Assembly: GCA_033030425.1 (NCBI GenBank)
Contig: JAUFSD010000005.1
Location: 1,601,001 to 1,665,000, forward strand
Source: Verpa conica
Taxonomy: Eukaryota > Ascomycota > Pezizomycetes > Pezizales > Morchellaceae
DNA length: 64,000 nucleotides
Direction: 5' to 3'
How positions within the stretch are numbered: position 1 is the first letter of the stretch; every line of letters begins with the position of its first letter. Shown here in pieces: positions 60,271 to 64,000 of the stretch. The position numbers were made by a program, and so were the translations under genes. The notes under the pieces are model-generated. The model had not been told where the DNA came from, did no database searches, and was given only the letters and a program-made list of their open reading frames with translations.

Positions 60271-61559
60271 ATGGGTTGCGGAATGAGTACTGAGGAGAAG
60301 GAGGGGAAGCAGAGGAACGAGGAGATTGAGAACCAGCTGAAAAGGGACAAGATGATGCAGCGGAACGAAATCAAGATGCTTCTTCTAGGTTTGTAACTCT
60401 CGCCATTATGTATCACGTCTTGGGTATTAACCTTTCGCGCTATAGGGGCTGGTGAATCTGGAAAGTCAACCATCTTAAAACAGATGAAGCTCATCCACGA
60501 GGGTGGATATAGTCGGGATGAGTGTGAATCATTCAAAGAGATTATTTTCTCGAATACTGTTCAGTCAATGAGGGTTATTTTGGAGGCGATGGAGTCACTG
60601 GAGCTACCTCTTGATGACAGTCGGGCAGAGTACCATGTGCAGACTATCTTCATGCAACCAACACAGATCGAGGGAGAGAGCCTTCCCCCAGAGGTTGGCA
60701 ACGCCATCAAGACTTTGTGGGCGGACCGTGGTGTGCAGGAATGTTTCAGGCGATCAAGAGAATACCAATTGAACGATTCAGCCAGATAGTACGCGTCACT
60801 TTCAGTTCATTTCCCATCAAAACGGATGCTAACAGTTCCTCAGTTACTTCGACTCAATCGACAGGATCGCGCAGCCTGATTACCTGCCTACTGATCAAGA
60901 TGTCTTAAGGTCGCGTGTCAAGACAACTGGTATTACGGAGACCACATTCATTATTGGAGACCTGACTTATCGCATGTTCGATGTTGGTGGTCAGCGATCA
61001 GAACGTAAGAAGTGGATTCACTGCTTCGAGAATGTCACAACCATTCTTTTCTTGGTGGCCATCTCAGAGTACGATCAGTTGCTGTTTGAGGATGAGACTG
61101 TAAACCGTATGCAGGAGGCCTTAACATTGTTCGATTCGATCTGTAACTCCAGGTGGTTCATCAAGACAAGTATCATTCTGTTCTTGAACAAGATTGATCG
61201 CTTCCGGGAGAAACTTCCCATTAGCCCTATGAAGAACTATTTCTCTGATTATGAAGGTTTGTATATCTATACCTCTTCAATCTAGACTATATTCTGATCT
61301 AACTTCAATATAGGTGGCGAGGATTATACTGCTGCTTGTGATTATATCTTGAACCGCTTTGTCTCTCTGAACCAATCAGAGACCAAACAGATCTACACGC
61401 ATTTCACATGCGCCACAGATACCACACAGATCCGATTCGTGATGGCTGCAGTCAACGGTATTTATATCCAGTATACTACCTTACCTTAAGAAACTTTACT
61501 TACATTACCACCTAGATATCATCATCCAAGAGAATCTCCGCCAATGTGGTCTGATATAA
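60271..61559 (+). CDS. gna-1: Heterotrimeric G-protein alpha subunit, fungal group I (FadA/GNA-1 type)
   Basis: Five exons: 60271-60388, 60446-60788, 60844-61256, 61314-61457 and 61516-61559; exactly 353 residues, the family length. The N-terminus [20 protein letters not shown] carries Gly2 (myristoylation) and Cys3 (palmitoylation). The G-boxes are all present: [36 protein letters not shown] and TCATDT. The C-terminus is NLRQCGLI, with the Cys four residues from the end that is ADP-ribosylated by pertussis toxin in Gi proteins. The sequence is near-identical to FadA/GNA-1/MagB subunits, which couple pheromone and nutrient receptors to cAMP and MAPK signalling and control growth, conidiation and virulence-related development in filamentous fungi. 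Minor substitutions (Cys for Arg in RDECESFK) are unremarkable. Introns are 53-58 bp. Confidence 0.98.
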
Positions 61560-63559
61560 TGTCAAACAAATAATTTCTTTCTTCTCGCTTCAGTCATCTA
61601 TCCCAGGACTAATGCTACATGGGCAATTGTCATCAATATATACAGGCGCTTTACGTGTGATTTGTGTCCTTGTATGCATGTACTACTTGGGGCTTGTTAT
61701 GTGCAAGTAGGGTATCGGGATCTGCTTTTTGGTTCCCGAACTCATGACATATTTACTTCTATAAATCACCTTTAGTTCCCTCCAGGCACAGTCCTTTTTT
61801 CTTTATCACTCTCTCGTTCCAATATTTATGCGTATTGTTGGTTTTGCATTTTCTTTTTTATTTTTATTTTTTAAATGTGTCTGTATTTTTTTTCAACTTG
61901 GGTCCACAAAATTTCTATTATGGGTCATTTACGCCAACATCTGGGTAACATCCCATTTCTACCTTTCATTACTTTCCTTACATACCATTATTTGTGTCTC
62001 TGCGTGTATGGTTTCAAGCGTTCTCAGTTGGGGGTGCGTTGTGTTTCTGTATTGAGTTGTAGGAGCTGGAAGGAAAATCGATGGATGTCGGAAGAACTTG
62101 TCTCGGTGCACATATTTTTTTCCCTCCCCGTCCCAGTTTTGATTTCCCTTGCTCTCTCAGTGACTGACCTGGATCTTTCTTCAACAACGAAGAACACGGC
62201 AATGGAAGATATTGGACGGATGGATTTCATGATCGTCGGGATGAAGGGCACTCTATGCTCGAAAATAGTCGCGAGAATTATTGACCGCTTGAGATGTCAT
62301 CAGTAGGTAGCTGAATTTGCGTCAGAGGTTGAGGTTGCAAAGTTTTTGAGGAGACGGCCGTCTCTATGAATAAAAAAACGGGCTGGAAGGAAAGATTAAT
62401 CCTCAGCAGTACCGGAGGAAGGGTCTTCTCTTGTAATTACATGTCTCTCTCACTATCACTATCTATACTAGCAGCATACCTGTATCTTTAACCAATGACT
62501 ATTTTTATGTTCATCCCATTTGTATTATTTTTTTTCTTTCCTTTTTTCCCCAAGATACATGTGACATTGCTTTCCCAGGCGCATCTTATGCAGCAGCGGT
62601 CTTCTACCAGAATATTGGAATCGGTGGTACTTGTAGGACCTTGGGTACCTTTTGCGGGAAGCCGATGCAGCAGAAGCTGCCCCACACTTTCCATGAGCCA
62701 TTCCTTTTCCGAATTTAGCCATAGCTGCTCAGCTCATTTCGAGAATAATTCCTACCGGAAAAATTCGAGGTGAGAGCGTTGTGGCGATTTTGGCACCGTT
62801 CTGCTGTACACCCGCAAAAAAAAAAGAAAAAAAATTATTTGTATAGTTCTGTAACCTACATTCACGCCACAGAACTGCTTTATTAAGACATGCATATAGC
62901 GAGGCCCATCAGGTCAGGGTTCAAGACCCGCAACGCACATATGGCCGAGTTTACCCTTGGGGACGTGGGGAAAAATCGGGATGGGTAAAAAAAAGCGGAC
63001 CGGGGTTACCACGGTCGTGGCGGGTTAGGTCTATTGTATTGGATGAGCACTTCTCCGAGGGTGCAGTGTGGTGAGACTTTGATCGCTCGAGGCAAGGGTA
63101 CATCTGCGTGTTTGGATTTGATAGTAGCATGTTGGGATCCTACCAATCAGCAGCAATACGGAAGAAAGGAAGCAAAGTCTTGTTAGTCTGTAGATAGTCT
63201 TCCGAAGTAGATGGTTTACCATTCGTATAGAGATGTCTGATTCTAGACAGCTATTGGTCCAGGGTAGAATAAATGCATTATGGGTAAGGATGTACACTCG
63301 GCCCGGACGCCAGAGCTGCTTTGTAGATGGGGCATCTCACCGTTCTGGCTGGGCGTGCTTATAAACATTTCCCGGGCCTCTATCTCTTTGACTCTCCTCC
63401 ACATAGCTATTTTGAGTCTGACCTTTTCTAGGATTCTATTTGTCCTTCCTTTCACCCTCCCCCCCGCGTACAAGGTCTCAGGTGCCATTAGAATCTGCAT
63501 TTGTTTCTTGACTGCAAACGGAGATTGTCAGTCCGTGGGGTGTGTGTACCTTCTGCTGC
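61560..63559. other. Downstream flank of the G-alpha gene
   Basis: About 2 kb. T-rich up to about 62600, consistent with a 3' UTR and terminator; then mixed sequence with no recognisable gene. A run of A at about 62816-62832 and a tRNA T-arm-like stretch at 62910-62935 are present, but no full tRNA folds. ORFs such as 61875-62306 and 63031-63297 show no family. Confidence 0.45.
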
Positions 63560-64000
63560 GCATAAAGTATAACGAAACTCTTGTCTCGTGTTTTCCCTTT
63601 TCTTCAGGCCCGGACGAAATCACTACCTAATAACCACCAACGCTGCTGTGTGGGGACTGGATTTGTCTTCTCTCACCACCCCCCACTCTATACAGCTCCA
63701 CTTTCTCCGACACTCCCCTTGTTTGCGGTACCCTACGTCCGAAAGGGCCAACACACACTCCTTCCCTCCTTACGCCCACTCTCCTCGTCCGAGTCACCAC
63801 TACATATTTCTCTTCTTCCCCGGTTTTTCTTCCCTTCCCCATTCTCTTGTCAAGCATACCCTCCCTCGCTAATTGCACGTTCTCCATACTTACTTCAATT
63901 CACTTCACTTCGCTCGCTACTTACAATCTTCTATACCTATATCATACACACACTACAGTCTAACAGCACAAGACCCTATTAAGGCTCGCCGCCAACCAAA
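63560..64000 (+). promoter_or_regulatory. CT-rich leader, probably of a gene beyond the window end
   Basis: The last ~440 bp resemble the pyrimidine-rich leaders of the Pom1-like and G-alpha genes: TTCTTCAG at 63600-63607 could be an acceptor, followed by CT/AC-rich sequence up to TACACACACTACAG near the end. The overlapping ORFs here are low-complexity Ser/Leu/Pro frames. No start codon with convincing coding sequence lies inside the window. Confidence 0.4.

Noticed and set aside
62905..62940. tRNA-like T-arm (GGGTTCAAGACCC)
   Set aside because: Only three base pairs of the T-stem form, and no acceptor stem, D-arm or anticodon arm can be found at the right distances.

Overview
This is a stretch of nuclear genome from a filamentous ascomycete fungus, most likely Pezizomycotina. 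The evidence is the gene set: a group-I G-alpha subunit ending in CGLI, a Pom1-type DYRK kinase, a dysferlin-domain peroxin, an HSP12/HSP9-type stress protein and a CsbD-like 'mismatched base pair/cruciform DNA recognition' protein. Introns are short (mostly 50-120 bp) with GT..AG ends and CTAAC/CTGAC branch sites. Gene density is low (about 17 genes in 64 kb, separated by long AT-rich or low-complexity gaps), which would suit a repeat-rich lineage such as Pezizomycetes. That finer placement is inference. I rebuilt 56 introns by hand by matching reading frames across splice sites.

Layout. 1-444: C-terminal end of an unrecognised protein. 445-7373: no convincing gene. 7.4-10.1 kb (+): PRM10-like ThrE-family membrane protein. 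13.3-14.4 kb (-): ARF6-type small GTPase in seven exons. 16.8-18.8 kb: a divergent pair of small hydrophilic stress proteins (HSP12-like on -, CsbD-like on +) sharing a promoter with four AGGGG stress elements. 19.2-20.9 kb (+): OBG/YchF-type GTPase like yeast YGR210C, with a 10-nt exon. 21.2-21.5 kb (-): small putative mitochondrial protein. 23.4-24.5 kb (-): KTI12. 24.8-25.2 kb: a 341-bp pogo-like MITE. 25.6-26.3 kb (+): NOP16. 29.1-30.7 kb (+): indoleamine 2,3-dioxygenase. 31.7-33.3 kb (-): Pex23/24-type peroxin. 35.1-40.1 kb (+): Pom1-like kinase. 42.0-45.1 kb (-): EFM7/NNT1-type methyltransferase followed on the same strand by anthranilate synthase component I (TRP2). 45.7-46.3 kb: a foldback element with long terminal inverted repeats. 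49.3-50.7 kb (+): HAD-superfamily CECR5-like hydrolase. 54.6-57.6 kb (+): dienelactone hydrolase and free methionine-(R)-sulfoxide reductase in tandem. 60.3-61.6 kb (+): G-alpha subunit with a long CT-rich leader. 63.6-64 kb: another CT-rich leader-like stretch, probably of a gene beyond the window.

The genes are mostly unrelated housekeeping and signalling functions: ARF6 trafficking and polarity, Pom1 polarity, G-protein signalling, KTI12 tRNA modification, NOP16 ribosome assembly, tryptophan synthesis (TRP2) and tryptophan breakdown (IDO), and stress or oxidant repair (HSP12-like, CsbD-like, fRMsr). I see no secondary-metabolite cluster, CRISPR array, rRNA or convincing tRNA. The most unusual feature is gene architecture. 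Several genes look broken until very small exons are recognised: a 5-nt internal exon and an ATG-only first exon in the sulfoxide reductase, a 10-nt exon in the GTPase, and 7-nt and 20-nt exons in ARF6. At least six introns end in AAG or GAG instead of the usual YAG.
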